Positions 1-8,239 of a stretch of 64,000 bases of DNA are shown here, in pieces; the first letter of the stretch is position 1, and every line of letters starts with the position of its first letter. The translations under genes were made by a program, and so were the position numbers. Source of the DNA: Pacificispira sp033344895 (GTDB taxonomy: Bacteria > Pseudomonadota > Alphaproteobacteria > UBA8366 > Aestuariispiraceae); assembly GCA_965229685.1 (NCBI GenBank), contig OZ245920.1, forward strand, positions 3,038,001 through 3,102,000, read 5' to 3'. The notes under the pieces are model-generated. The model did not search any database. It was not told where the DNA came from and worked only from the letters and a program-made list of their open reading frames with translations.

Positions 1-688
1 TGCCGTCCAGAATCTGCGGAATTGCGAAGGCGCCCATCAGGACCGGCACGATCTGGAAGCCCGACAGCAGATAGGACCACCCGAAGGTATAGCGTTCCTC
101 GGACAGGATCGGATCCAGGCCGACCATGGCCATGGCCAGTCCGACAAGCCCCGCGATCCAGCCCTTGATCACCAGATCCTGGCTCATCAACGTTCCGGAC
201 AGAAGAATGCCGAACAGCGCCAGCAGGGCCTTCTCCGGTGACGCGATGTTCTGCGCGACCAGCAGCAGCAGCCAGACGAAGATCAGCAGACAGAACGCCC
301 CGAACAGGGTGCCGATGAAGGATGCCGTCGTCGTGATGCCCAACGCCTCCCCGCCACGCCCTTCCCTTGCAAGCGGGTGGCCGTCCATCGCCGTTGCGGC
401 CGAGGCCGCGGTGCCGGGAATATTGAGCAGGATCGACGGATAGGATCCGCCGTAGATGGCGCCGACATAGGCCCCGATCAGGGCGATCAGGGATTGTTCC
501 AGCGGAAACTTGTTGCCGAAGAACCCGGTCAGGATCGTCACGGCCAGCGTCGCCGTCAGGCCGGGCAATGCCCCGAAGACGATGCCCAGGAAGACCGAGA
601 CGATCAGATAGAGATAAGTCATCGGATCGCTGGCCAGCATGTGAAGACTGCCCGCGAAGGCGCCGAGCTGCGTCAGAACAAAATCCAT
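1..688 (-). CDS. tctA: Tripartite tricarboxylate transporter, large membrane subunit TctA (C-terminal part outside window)
   Basis: The first 229 codons are visible, read leftwards from the ATG at 688-686; the rest lies beyond the window edge. The family is usually about 500 residues. The visible part is hydrophobic and carries the TctA signature around residues 36-120: a GALPGLTATLA stretch followed by NIPGTAASAATAMDGHPLA. TctA is the large permease of a secondary, binding-protein-dependent carboxylate transporter of the inner membrane. It follows tctB by 4 bp and shares its operon with tctC. The substrate is unknown; the divergent dehydrogenase genes suggest a hydroxycarboxylate. Confidence 0.92.
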   Translation of the reverse strand, partial: MDFVLTQLGAFAGSLHMLASDPMTYLYLIVSVFLGIVFGALPGLTATLAVTILTGFFGNKFPLEQSLIALIGAYVGAIYGGSYPSILLNIPGTAASAATAMDGHPLAREGRGGEALGITTTASFIGTLFGAFCLLIFVWLLLLVAQNIASPEKALLALFGILLSGTLMSQDLVIKGWIAGLVGLAMAMVGLDPILSEERYTFGWSYLLSGFQIVPVLMGAFAIPQILDG

Positions 689-692
689 TGCC

Positions 693-1463
693 CTAGTCCC
701 CTTTCAGCATCGGCTTCAGGGTGACGTAGTAGTGATATTCGATCTGAGAGAAGATCAGGCCGGTCCGATTCGGGACATTCTGGCGGAACCCGAAGGCCAT
801 CCCGATGACCAGGATCAACGGCACCAGCAGCGCCACGATGGGTGTCGCGCTGACCACCCGGTCGACCGCCCCGCGGCGTCTTTCGACGCAGAACATCGCC
901 AGGGTCAGGCTCAGCCAGGCGACCAGGGTCAGGACATCGTCGTCATGCGGCTTTGCCCATTCGGCCGGCAGCGGATGGATCACCACGGCATAGACCGCCG
1001 GCAGGATCGCCCCGGTCGCACTGAGAACCATCGGTAAGGACCGACCGCTGTGAAACCCGTAGGTCAGGGCCGTGAGGGTCAGTCCGCTGGCCAGGATGAA
1101 ATCCACACGCGGCACCAAACCGCCGATATAGGCGATCAGGATCAGCGACAGAAGGAGTATCCGGCGAAGCGCCCCCCATTGCGGATATACCGTTCGCGCT
1201 GGGGCGATGGATGTCAGAGCCCGCGATGCCCCGCCGTCCCGGATCGAAATGCCGAGAAGGACCAGCGCCAGAAGCAGCAGCATCCCGAAAATGCCGAAGG
1301 GCACGATTGCGGCGGAATTGAACCATTGCGCGGAATCGACCCCCGCGGCCTTCGCCTCATAGAACGGCAGCGAACTGGTCTGCCGCAGGAACAGTATCGA
1401 TACCGCGATCAGAAACAGGGACGTCCAGAAATCCCGCGTTCGCAAACCTGCCTTGTCTTCCAT
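693..1463 (-). CDS. tctB: Tripartite tricarboxylate transporter, small membrane subunit TctB
   Basis: This 256-residue protein has about four or five hydrophobic segments (near residues 15-35, 50-75, 98-118, 125-150 and 175-240). That matches the small, poorly conserved TctB subunit, and it lies exactly where TctB belongs, between tctC and tctA. The frame is open further upstream, but I chose the ATG at 1463 because a GGAGCGG ribosome site sits just before it and the upstream extension reads as arginine/proline-rich non-coding sequence. The gap to tctC holds a hairpin (1485-1521). Confidence 0.85.
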   Translation of the reverse strand: MEDKAGLRTRDFWTSLFLIAVSILFLRQTSSLPFYEAKAAGVDSAQWFNSAAIVPFGIFGMLLLLALVLLGISIRDGGASRALTSIAPARTVYPQWGALRRILLLSLILIAYIGGLVPRVDFILASGLTLTALTYGFHSGRSLPMVLSATGAILPAVYAVVIHPLPAEWAKPHDDDVLTLVAWLSLTLAMFCVERRRGAVDRVVSATPIVALLVPLILVIGMAFGFRQNVPNRTGLIFSQIEYHYYVTLKPMLKGD

Positions 1464-1484
1464 TTCCCGCTCCACTCGCCGGGA

Positions 1485-1521
1485 AAGCGGCCGGCCCGCG
1501 TAGGCTGACGGACCGGCGCTT
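1485..1521 (-). other. Intergenic hairpin between tctC and tctB
   Basis: The arms AAGCGGCCGG (1485-1494) and CCGGCGCTT (1513-1521) pair over 9 bp with one bulged base. No run of U follows on the transcribed strand, so this is not a standard terminator. It lies directly 3' of the binding-protein gene. It may stabilise the tctC mRNA end or reduce read-through, giving more binding protein than permease. The role is inferred. Confidence 0.45.
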
Positions 1522-1542
1522 CCCACATGAACCCGAAACCGG

Positions 1543-2547
1543 TCAGGGTTTCTCGATTCCCAGCGACGCCGGGTCGACCTTGGCGGCGCCGAGATCCCAA
1601 AGGGTCCAGGCGAACGTGCTTTCCAGCTTGGCGAAGACGGCGGAAGCGTCATCGCCCGACTGGCCGGAAATGTCGTAATGGTTGGTCCTGGCCCAGTCCG
1701 CGACCGTGTCAGAGGCCATTGCCTTGTCGAAGGCGTCGGTCAGGGCCGCCTTCACCTCGTCGGGAGCGGAGGCATGCACGGCAAAACCGATGGCCTGCTT
1801 CAGCGGCAGATATTTGTCCAACCCGTCATACATCGTGAAAGCGGACGGAATCTCCACCGATCCGACCGTGGCCGGTTCCGGCGTCAACGTCGCCAGCGGC
1901 CGCAGCAGCCCACCGTCGATCAGCGGCTGCTGCTCCGCCAGTGATGTGACGACGACGGCAACCTCACCCGCAACGGCGGCTTCCTGACCGGGGGCCGACC
2001 CCTTGTAAGGGACAAATTTGAAGCTGGCGCTGGTCCCGTTCTCGATTGCCAGCAAATTCAGATGGTGGATCGATCCCGACCCCGACGCCGCCGCCGGAAT
2101 GCTGCCGGGCGCGGCCTTCGCCGCCGCGATCAGATCCTGCAGCGTCTTGTGCGGAGAGTTCGCCGGCACCGAGATCAGGTCCGGCGACCCGCCGACGATG
2201 AACGGGTGCCAGTAGGAAAACTTCTGATCCCAGCCCCCCTGAACCGCAGCCGTCACATTCGATTCCGACAGGCCGACAAGGGTATAGCCGTCGTCGGGCT
2301 GGTTCATGACATAGACCATGCCGTTGGAGCCGGCGACACCGCCCGTCTGGTTGATGACGTTAATGCTGACCGGCAGGTGCTTTTCCATCTCTGCCATGAT
2401 CATGCGGTTGATCGTATCCGTACCGCCACCGGCGCCCCAGACGACGGCAGTCGTGATATCGCGATAGGGATAGCTTTGCGCCTGTGCACCGGTCGCGATC
2501 CCCAGACCCAAAGCCGCCAGCGCGGCCACCCTCAAAATCCTCCTCAT
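1543..2547 (-). CDS. tctC: Tripartite tricarboxylate transporter substrate-binding protein TctC (Bug family)
   Basis: This is a 334-residue periplasmic binding protein that delivers substrate to TctAB. A Sec signal peptide (MRRILRVAALAALGLG, cleavage near AQA-Q) is followed by the typical TctC start with a Y-P-x-R-x-I segment and VVWGAGGGTD. Length and fold features fit the Bug family. The ATG at 2547 is preceded by AGGAGG at ideal spacing, so I prefer it to an in-frame start 18 bp upstream. It is the first gene of tctCBA. A 14-bp palindrome lies about 43 bp before the start, where the promoter should be, and is a likely site for the GntR regulator encoded at 4813-5529. Confidence 0.92.
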   Translation of the reverse strand: MRRILRVAALAALGLGIATGAQAQSYPYRDITTAVVWGAGGGTDTINRMIMAEMEKHLPVSINVINQTGGVAGSNGMVYVMNQPDDGYTLVGLSESNVTAAVQGGWDQKFSYWHPFIVGGSPDLISVPANSPHKTLQDLIAAAKAAPGSIPAAASGSGSIHHLNLLAIENGTSASFKFVPYKGSAPGQEAAVAGEVAVVVTSLAEQQPLIDGGLLRPLATLTPEPATVGSVEIPSAFTMYDGLDKYLPLKQAIGFAVHASAPDEVKAALTDAFDKAMASDTVADWARTNHYDISGQSGDDASAVFAKLESTFAWTLWDLGAAKVDPASLGIEKP

Positions 2548-2589
2548 CGTTTCCTCCTGTTTCAATGGTGTGTTTGTTGTTGTGTGTGT

Positions 2590-2603
2590 TTATGTATACA
2601 TAA
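2590..2603. promoter_or_regulatory. 14-bp palindrome, probable GntR operator between tctC and the divergent dehydrogenase operon
   Basis: TTATGTATACATAA is a perfect palindrome in the 134-bp divergent gap. On the minus strand a TTGACG lies just upstream of it, and TATACA/TACATA inside it could act as the -10 of tctCBA. FCD-type GntR regulators often bind short GT...AC palindromes of this kind. The GntR gene at the end of the divergent operon is the natural candidate. The assignment is inferred. Confidence 0.55.
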
Positions 2604-2681
2604 TAATATGCACCGTCAATAATGCTTCACAAACACCCGGCAACGCGGTTCTGTCGGGTAGACGCGATGATGGGAGGAACC

Positions 2682-3779
2682 ATGCCGTCGGAATTCAAAA
2701 TCGCCGTTTTCTCCGGGGACGGTATCGGGCCGGAGATCACGGCGCCGACCTGCCGTGTGCTGGAACGGCTGCAGGCGTTGTCGGGGAAGTTCACCCTGAT
2801 GTTCGAGGAGGCGCCGGCCGGCGCGGGACACTATGCCCGGACCGGCGAGTCGCTTCCGGCGGCGTCGCTGGCCACAGCCCGTGCGGCCGATGCGATCCTG
2901 CTGTCGGCGATGGGCGACCCCGCCATCCGCTATCCGGACGGTACCGAGATTTCACCGCAGATCGAGTTGCGCAAGGAGTTGGACCTCTACGCCGGCCTGC
3001 GCCCGGTCCGCATTGCCCCCGGCTACCCCACGCCGTTGCGGCTTCCCGATGATCGCATCGTCGATTTCATGCTGATCCGGGAATCGACCGAAGGCCTGTT
3101 CTGGTCGATGGGCCGTGGCGAGGTCAGTCGGGACGAAGCCCGCGAAACGCTGGTGATCACCCGCGAGACGTCGCGCAAGCTGTTCCGTCAGACTTTCGCA
3201 CTGGCACGGCAGCGCGGCCTTCGGGACGGCCGGAAGGGAAAGGTCACCTGCGTCGACAAGGCCAATGTCTTTCGCGCTTTCGCCTTCTTCCGCGAAATCT
3301 TCGAGGAAGAGGCCGCCCAAAATCCGGATGTGGCGCATGACGCATCCTATGTCGATGCAATGGCCCTGCGGATGGTCGCCGCGCCCTGGGCCCTGGATGT
3401 ACTGGTCACAGAAAACATGTTCGGCGACATTCTGTCGGACCTGGGGGCGGGCCTGATGGGCGGGCTGGGCCTGGCACCTTCCGCCGATATCGGCGACGGG
3501 TATGGGGTCTTCCAACCGTGCCACGGCAGCGCCCCGGACATTGCCGGGCAAGGCATCGCCAATCCCATTGCGATGATCCTGTCTGGCGGGATGATGCTGG
3601 ACTGGCTGGCCACCCGGCATCCGGAAGCGGGACTGGGCGAAGCCGCCGGACGTCTGCGGGACGCCACGGACAGGGTCATTGCCGACGGCACGCACCTGAC
3701 GCCGGATCTGGGCGGCGACTGCGACACCGAAGCCGTCGCCGATGCCGTGATCGCCGCGCTGGAGGGGCGTACATCGTGA
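2682..3779 (+). CDS. Isocitrate/isopropylmalate dehydrogenase-family enzyme
   Basis: This 365-residue protein belongs to the NAD(P)-dependent decarboxylating 3-hydroxyacid dehydrogenases (isopropylmalate, isocitrate, tartrate and homoisocitrate dehydrogenases). It starts with the family's GDGIGPE (near residue 12) and has RESTEG, a VTCVDKANV segment with the catalytic lysine, a DILSDLGAGLMGGLGLAPSA metal and active-site block, and the HGSAPDIAGQGIANPIA nucleotide-site signature. The ATG at 2682 has GGGAGG before it. No leuCD lies nearby, and it sits in an operon with an oxidoreductase and a GntR gene opposite a carboxylate transporter. Catabolism of a malate- or tartrate-like acid is therefore more likely than leucine synthesis. 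The exact substrate is unknown. Confidence 0.85.
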   Translation: MPSEFKIAVFSGDGIGPEITAPTCRVLERLQALSGKFTLMFEEAPAGAGHYARTGESLPAASLATARAADAILLSAMGDPAIRYPDGTEISPQIELRKELDLYAGLRPVRIAPGYPTPLRLPDDRIVDFMLIRESTEGLFWSMGRGEVSRDEARETLVITRETSRKLFRQTFALARQRGLRDGRKGKVTCVDKANVFRAFAFFREIFEEEAAQNPDVAHDASYVDAMALRMVAAPWALDVLVTENMFGDILSDLGAGLMGGLGLAPSADIGDGYGVFQPCHGSAPDIAGQGIANPIAMILSGGMMLDWLATRHPEAGLGEAAGRLRDATDRVIADGTHLTPDLGGDCDTEAVADAVIAALEGRTS

Positions 3780-4816
3780 AATCCGGCACGTTTTCCGACC
3801 CTTTGAAGGTCGCCGTTATCGGCGCCGGCTACTTCGCGCAGTTCCATCACGATGCCTGGCGACGCATCCCGCGGGCCGATCTGACGGCGGTCGCCGACCG
3901 GGATATCGCCAAGGCACGGGCCACCGGCGCATCGGCATTCGACGATCCGGCCCGGATGCTGCAATCCGTGCGGCCCGACCTCGTCGACATCGCCACCCCG
4001 CCGGACACCCATCTGGACATGATCCGTCTCGCCCTGGACAGCGGCGTGCGGGCAATCATCTGTCAGAAGCCATTCTGCGGCGCCATCGACGCGGCACAGG
4101 AGGCGGTACGACTGGCCGAGGCTGCGGAGGCCACGGTGGTGGTGCACGAGAATTTCCGGTTTCAGCCCTGGTACCGCACCGCGCGCAGGCTGCTACGGGA
4201 GGGCCGGATCGGTACGGTCATGCAGGCAAGCTTCCGGATGCGCCCCGGCGACGGTCAGGGGCCGGAGGCCTATCTGGCCCGCCAACCCTATTTTCAGCAG
4301 ATGCCGCGCTTCCTTGTGCATGAAACCGCGATCCATTGGGTCGACACGTTTCGATTCCTGCTTGGGGGTGAGCCGAGCTGGGTGTTCGCCGATTTGCTAC
4401 GCCGGAACCCCGCAATCGCCGGTGAGGACTCGGGCAGCATCCTGTTCGGGTTCGAGGACGGTGTGCGCGCGCTCTATGACGGCAACCGCCTGCTCGACCA
4501 TCCTGCGGAGAACCGGCGCCTGACGATGGGCGAGATGTCGCTGGAAGGCGACCGGGGCGAATTGCGCCTGTCCGGCGACGGGGCCCTGCATATCCGGGCA
4601 TTCGGCGAAAACAACTGGACCCTCGTGGCGGCGCCCCCGGAATCGGCAGGGTTCGGGGGCGACTGCGTTCACGCCCTGCAATCCCATGTTGTCGACGGAC
4701 TGCTGGAAGGGACCGAAATCGAAAATCGGGCTGGTTCCTATCTGCGCAATATCGCGATAGAATCCGCCATCTACGAATCCGCCGATCTGGGCAGGAAGGT
4801 TTACCTCACGCAATGA
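3776..4816 (+). CDS. Gfo/Idh/MocA-family oxidoreductase
   Basis: This 346-residue NAD(P)-dependent oxidoreductase has an N-terminal Rossmann fold (KVAVIGAGYFAQFH), a CQKPF element with the conserved family lysine (E-K-P in most members), and an HETAIHWVD block in the C-terminal domain. The GTG start at 3776 overlaps the stop of the preceding dehydrogenase (GTGA) and has a GGAGG ribosome site. The stop overlaps the next start (ATGA). Such tight coupling suggests one pathway. Family members oxidise sugars, inositols and related polyols; the substrate here cannot be read from sequence. Confidence 0.85.
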   Translation: MKSGTFSDPLKVAVIGAGYFAQFHHDAWRRIPRADLTAVADRDIAKARATGASAFDDPARMLQSVRPDLVDIATPPDTHLDMIRLALDSGVRAIICQKPFCGAIDAAQEAVRLAEAAEATVVVHENFRFQPWYRTARRLLREGRIGTVMQASFRMRPGDGQGPEAYLARQPYFQQMPRFLVHETAIHWVDTFRFLLGGEPSWVFADLLRRNPAIAGEDSGSILFGFEDGVRALYDGNRLLDHPAENRRLTMGEMSLEGDRGELRLSGDGALHIRAFGENNWTLVAAPPESAGFGGDCVHALQSHVVDGLLEGTEIENRAGSYLRNIAIESAIYESADLGRKVYLTQ

Positions 4817-5529
4817 ACGCCGCGCATCATGCCAGCACCGCCGCACAAGGCGTGGAAGATCAACCGGCCAAGGGCCTGTCGCAGACCCAGCGGGCGGTGC
4901 ATGAATTGCGCGACATGATCGTCAACAACCAGTTGCCGCCGGGATCCAACTACCTGGAAACCGAACTGGCGGAGATGCTGAACATGTCCCGCACGCCGGT
5001 GCGCGAGGCGGTCATCGTTTTGGAATCCCAGGGGCTGGTCGAGGTTCGCCCCCGGCGCGGGGTCCGTGTCCTGCCGCTTTCGGCCCGCGATATGGAAGAA
5101 ATCTACGAGGTCCTGACCGAACTGGAGGCCCATGCCGCCGAAAAGGCCGCGTCCGGACCGGTCGATCCGGCGGATCGGGCTGCCGTCGAGGCGACATTGA
5201 AGGACATGGACCGGGCCCTGTCGCGGGACGACCGGGAAGCCTGGGCCCAGGCCGACAAGCGGTTCCATGATCTGCTGGTGCATCTGGGCGGCAACAACCG
5301 CCTGGCGGCGATCGTCGATTCCTTCAACGATCAGGTCCATCGCGCCCGGATGCTGACCGTGCGGCTGCGTCCCTCCCCGATCAAGTCAAACGAGGATCAC
5401 CGCGCCCTGTTCAACGCCATCCTTGCCGGTGACGGCGCGAAGGCCAGGGCCCTGCACATACGCCACCGCACCGAGGCGAAAAATTTGATCATCGGCTTGC
5501 TGGAACAGCACGGGTTTCACCAGGTTTGA
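4813..5529 (+). CDS. GntR-family transcriptional regulator (FadR/FCD subfamily)
   Basis: This 238-residue regulator has a winged helix-turn-helix at about residues 25-90, with the GntR signature ending in MSRTPVREAVIVLESQGLVEVRPRRG. An all-helical FCD ligand-binding domain follows (about 95-225), with the metal- or ligand-binding histidines in FHDLLVHLGGN and near RALHIRHR. It is the last gene of the dehydrogenase operon (4-bp ATGA overlap). It probably represses this operon and the divergent tctCBA, with an organic acid as inducer. The palindrome at 2590-2603 is its likely target. Confidence 0.88.
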   Translation: MNAAHHASTAAQGVEDQPAKGLSQTQRAVHELRDMIVNNQLPPGSNYLETELAEMLNMSRTPVREAVIVLESQGLVEVRPRRGVRVLPLSARDMEEIYEVLTELEAHAAEKAASGPVDPADRAAVEATLKDMDRALSRDDREAWAQADKRFHDLLVHLGGNNRLAAIVDSFNDQVHRARMLTVRLRPSPIKSNEDHRALFNAILAGDGAKARALHIRHRTEAKNLIIGLLEQHGFHQV

Positions 5530-5563
5530 ACGCATTTGCTCCCTACGCGGGAAAATGCCGAAC

Positions 5564-6271
5564 CTATGCTTCGCCGTCACCGACGTTCAGCCGATATCCG
5601 ACACCACGCACCGTCTGAATGACTGAAACATCGCCCATTTTGCGCCGAATTCGGCTGACATAGGCGTCAATCATGCGATCCGTCGGGGGATCCGCCGTGT
5701 CGGAAACCGCATCCAGCAACTGATCGCGGCTGAGGACCCGGCGGTTCGCCCGGACAAGCGCGCCGAGAATACGGAGTTCCATTGGCGTAAGATCGACTGG
5801 ACGCCCGTCCGCGTCCTTCAGGCTGTAGGCATCAAGATCGAGGCTCCAGCCGCCGAAGCGCTGCGTGGCGTCGTTGTCGATTGGGCCGGCGCGCCCATTG
5901 TTTCGGTTCAGAACGTTCTTGATGCGCGCCAGGAGTTCCCGCGCGTTCACCTGTTTGTCGATGTAGTCGTCGACGCCCGCCTCGAATGCGGCCAGCCGTG
6001 CCTCATCCTCCTGCCGCGCGGTCAGGACAACGATGGGCGTATCGCGCAGGGTTCGAATACGACGGATCAGGACCAGTCCATCCTCGTCCGGTAATCCGAG
6101 ATCCATCAGAATCAAATCGAAGACAGTCTGTTTGACCGCCGCCAGCGCCTCTTCCGCCTCACCGACGGCCGTGACTTCATGCCCCCCAGCCTCCATCTGA
6201 AGGCGGAGAAACTCTTGAATTATAAGAACATCCTCAATGATCAGGATGCGCGATGGCGATGGCCCAGTCAT
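5564..6271 (-). CDS. OmpR/PhoB-family two-component response regulator
   Basis: This 235-residue regulator has a receiver domain (about 8-122) with the acidic pair E13-D14, phosphoacceptor D57 (LILMDLGLP), T84 and K106. A winged-helix DNA-binding domain (about 137-230) ends in the typical IQTVRGVGYRL. It is divergent from the ethylene-receptor-like kinase at 6413, separated by 141 bp, so the two may form a pair, although the kinase also has its own downstream receivers. The gap is AT-rich compared with its surroundings and should hold both promoters. The target genes are unknown. Confidence 0.9.
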   Translation of the reverse strand: MTGPSPSRILIIEDVLIIQEFLRLQMEAGGHEVTAVGEAEEALAAVKQTVFDLILMDLGLPDEDGLVLIRRIRTLRDTPIVVLTARQEDEARLAAFEAGVDDYIDKQVNARELLARIKNVLNRNNGRAGPIDNDATQRFGGWSLDLDAYSLKDADGRPVDLTPMELRILGALVRANRRVLSRDQLLDAVSDTADPPTDRMIDAYVSRIRRKMGDVSVIQTVRGVGYRLNVGDGEA

Positions 6272-6412
6272 GCGTCACAAACGCCCCCAGAGTCACATTC
6301 GAGTCACAATACACCAAAAACAGGATCAAGTGACAGCCCTATAACCTGAAAGTGCGTTAACAGGCGGCGCTCTCAAACGGCCCGCTGGAATCAAAACACA
6401 GGGCTGTCAGAC

Positions 6413-7786
6413 ATGATCGATACATTGACGAACCTTTTCGACGGTGCCGGGCTGATGCCCCACGGAGTCTGCTTCGCGTGGCGCCCCGATCTGGTTTTCG
6501 CCCACGCCGGCGCGGATCTGCTGATCACGCTCGCCTATCTGATCATTCCCGTTGCCCTCTACAAGCTGGTCCGGTCCCGAACCGACATTCAATTCGGCTG
6601 GGTCCTCTACACCTTCGCTGCATTCATCCTGCTGTGCGGCGTGACGCATGCGGTCAATATCTATGTTCTCTGGGAGCCGAACTACGCCTTCCAGGCATTG
6701 ATCAAGCTGGCGACCGCCATGGTCTCCATCGCAACGGCCTTTCTGGTCTGGCAGATCATGCCCGCCCTGCAGGGCCTGCCCAGCCTCAGCGAGCTGATGA
6801 ATTCGAACCAGCGGCTTGCGACCGAGGTCAAGGAACATGCGGCCGCGAAAGGCGAATTGGCGCTGCGAACCCAAGAATTGCAGACATCCAACTCTGACCT
6901 GCTCGATTCCAATCGGAGCCTTGCCTCCGAAATTGAGGAACGCAAGGCGGTTCAAAAGCAGTTGGCGGATCGCACGACGGAATTGCAGACATCCAACTCT
7001 GACCTGCTCGATTCCAATCGGAGCCTGGCTTCCGAGATTGAGGAACGCAAGGCGGTCCAGAAGCAGTTGGCGGAGATGACCCAGGAGCTTCAGCGCTCCA
7101 ACGAGGACCTGGAGAGTTTTGCCTATACCGCATCGCATGACCTGCGGGCGCCGCTGCGCGGGATCGGCAATCTGATCGGCTGGCTGCGCGAGGATCTCGG
7201 CGAGAATGTCGACGAGGACGCGGACGAGAAGTTCCGGCTGATGACCGACCGGGTGCAACGCATGGAACGCATGCTGGAAGACCTGCTGCAGTATTCCCGC
7301 ATCGGCCGGTCTGAAATGAGTACGACCGATTTCCGTCCGGAGGAAAAGATCCAGGAAGCCTTCGATCTGCTGAACGAGGAACAGCGATTCGAGCTGGAGA
7401 TATCGGACGATCTGCCCGAACTGCACGGGACGCCGATCGCGTTCCAGCAGGTGGTCGCCAATGTCATCGGCAACGCCGTCAAGCACCATGACGGCGAAAC
7501 CGGAACGATCAAGGTATCGGCATCGCGGCTGGACGGGTTCGACCGCATCACGATTTCCGACGACGGTCCCGGGATTCCGGAACAGTACCGCGAGCGTGTC
7601 TTCGCCCTGTTCCAGACCCTCAAATCCCGTGATTCCGTGGAAGGCAGCGGCATGGGCCTGGCCATCGTGCGCCGGGTGCTGGAGGTCGCCGGCGGCAGGG
7701 CCTCGATTTCTGACACCGACGATGGGCGCGGTGCGGCCGTGCATATCGATTGGCCGCGAAACAAGGCGCAAGCCAACGCGGCTTGA
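6413..7786 (+). CDS. Histidine kinase with ethylene-receptor-like (ETR1-type) membrane sensor domain
   Basis: This 457-residue kinase begins with a three-helix membrane domain (about 30-118). D35, Y42, I45, P46, I72, C75 and H79 match the residues required for copper-dependent ethylene binding in Arabidopsis ETR1 (D25, Y32, I35, P36, I62, C65, H69) with identical spacing. A coiled coil (about 125-235) contains two near-identical 35-residue repeats. HisKA follows with H242 in ASHDLRAPLRG, then HATPase with an N-box (NVIGNAVKHH), DDGPGIP and GSGMGLAI. No GAF or PHY domain is present, unlike plant receptors and phytochromes. It heads an operon with a CheY-like receiver, a hybrid kinase and a receiver-EAL protein. 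Ethylene sensing is inferred from residue conservation; another small hydrophobic ligand or a redox signal is possible. Confidence 0.9.
   Translation: MIDTLTNLFDGAGLMPHGVCFAWRPDLVFAHAGADLLITLAYLIIPVALYKLVRSRTDIQFGWVLYTFAAFILLCGVTHAVNIYVLWEPNYAFQALIKLATAMVSIATAFLVWQIMPALQGLPSLSELMNSNQRLATEVKEHAAAKGELALRTQELQTSNSDLLDSNRSLASEIEERKAVQKQLADRTTELQTSNSDLLDSNRSLASEIEERKAVQKQLAEMTQELQRSNEDLESFAYTASHDLRAPLRGIGNLIGWLREDLGENVDEDADEKFRLMTDRVQRMERMLEDLLQYSRIGRSEMSTTDFRPEEKIQEAFDLLNEEQRFELEISDDLPELHGTPIAFQQVVANVIGNAVKHHDGETGTIKVSASRLDGFDRITISDDGPGIPEQYRERVFALFQTLKSRDSVEGSGMGLAIVRRVLEVAGGRASISDTDDGRGAAVHIDWPRNKAQANAA
6875..7084 (+). repeat. Two tandem 105-bp units inside the kinase coiled coil
   Basis: The units at 6875-6979 and 6980-7084 share their first 47 bases exactly and then differ at scattered, mostly third-codon positions. 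Each encodes 35 residues, exactly five heptads, so the duplication lengthens the signalling helix without changing its register. Partial copies of the TQELQ-SN-DL pattern flank it on both sides. The silent differences argue for a true, somewhat old duplication rather than an assembly error. Confidence 0.9.
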
Positions 7787-7798
7787 TGGAGGAAGACG

Positions 7799-8239
7799 AT
7801 GAATATTCTTCTGGTTGAAGACGACGAAGTCGACCGCATGCTGTTTCACCGCGCCCTTAACAAGGCTGGCGCCAAATGTCGCGTGATCGATGCAGGTGAC
7901 GGTGCCGAGGCCCTGGAACTGCTGCAATCCCTGATGGGTGGCAAGGGCGAGGCAAAAAAGGGTCAGCCCGGCAAGGGCGAGAAGACCGTCATTGTAACGG
8001 ATATCAACATGCCGCGCATGAACGGCCATGAATTCATGGCGGCCGTGCGCGAGGACCCGGACCTGGCGAACTCGATCGTCTTTGTCTACTCCACCTCCGG
8101 AACATCCGAGGACCGCGAGCTGGCATACAGCCAGAACGTGGCCGGCTACCTGCTGAAGCGTGGAACGGACGACGCCCTGAAGGACATCGGTTCTCTCTTT
8201 GACATCTACAGTCGAACCGTGGAGTTGCCCGATGCCTAA
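7799..8239 (+). CDS. Single-domain response regulator (CheY/Rcp1-like)
   Basis: This 146-residue stand-alone receiver has the acidic cluster E7-D8-D9, phosphoacceptor D68 (VTDINMPRMNG), S/T near 98-101 and conserved K120. An insert rich in glycine and lysine (about 47-62) between beta-2/alpha-2 and beta-3 resembles the longer Rcp1-type partners of phytochrome-like kinases. It follows the ETR1-like kinase by 12 bp with a GATGGAGGAAG ribosome site, so it is probably that kinase's direct phosphorylation partner. With no output domain, it should act by protein contact or phosphotransfer. Confidence 0.9.
   Translation: MNILLVEDDEVDRMLFHRALNKAGAKCRVIDAGDGAEALELLQSLMGGKGEAKKGQPGKGEKTVIVTDINMPRMNGHEFMAAVREDPDLANSIVFVYSTSGTSEDRELAYSQNVAGYLLKRGTDDALKDIGSLFDIYSRTVELPDA

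Noticed and set aside
6875..7084. Assembly artefact behind the 105-bp repeat
   Set aside because: The two units differ at several, mostly silent, positions, which a duplicated read segment would not show.
6413..7786. Bacteriophytochrome
   Set aside because: The kinase core resembles phytochrome-type kinases, but there are no PAS-GAF-PHY domains or chromophore cysteine; the N-terminus is a three-helix membrane domain.
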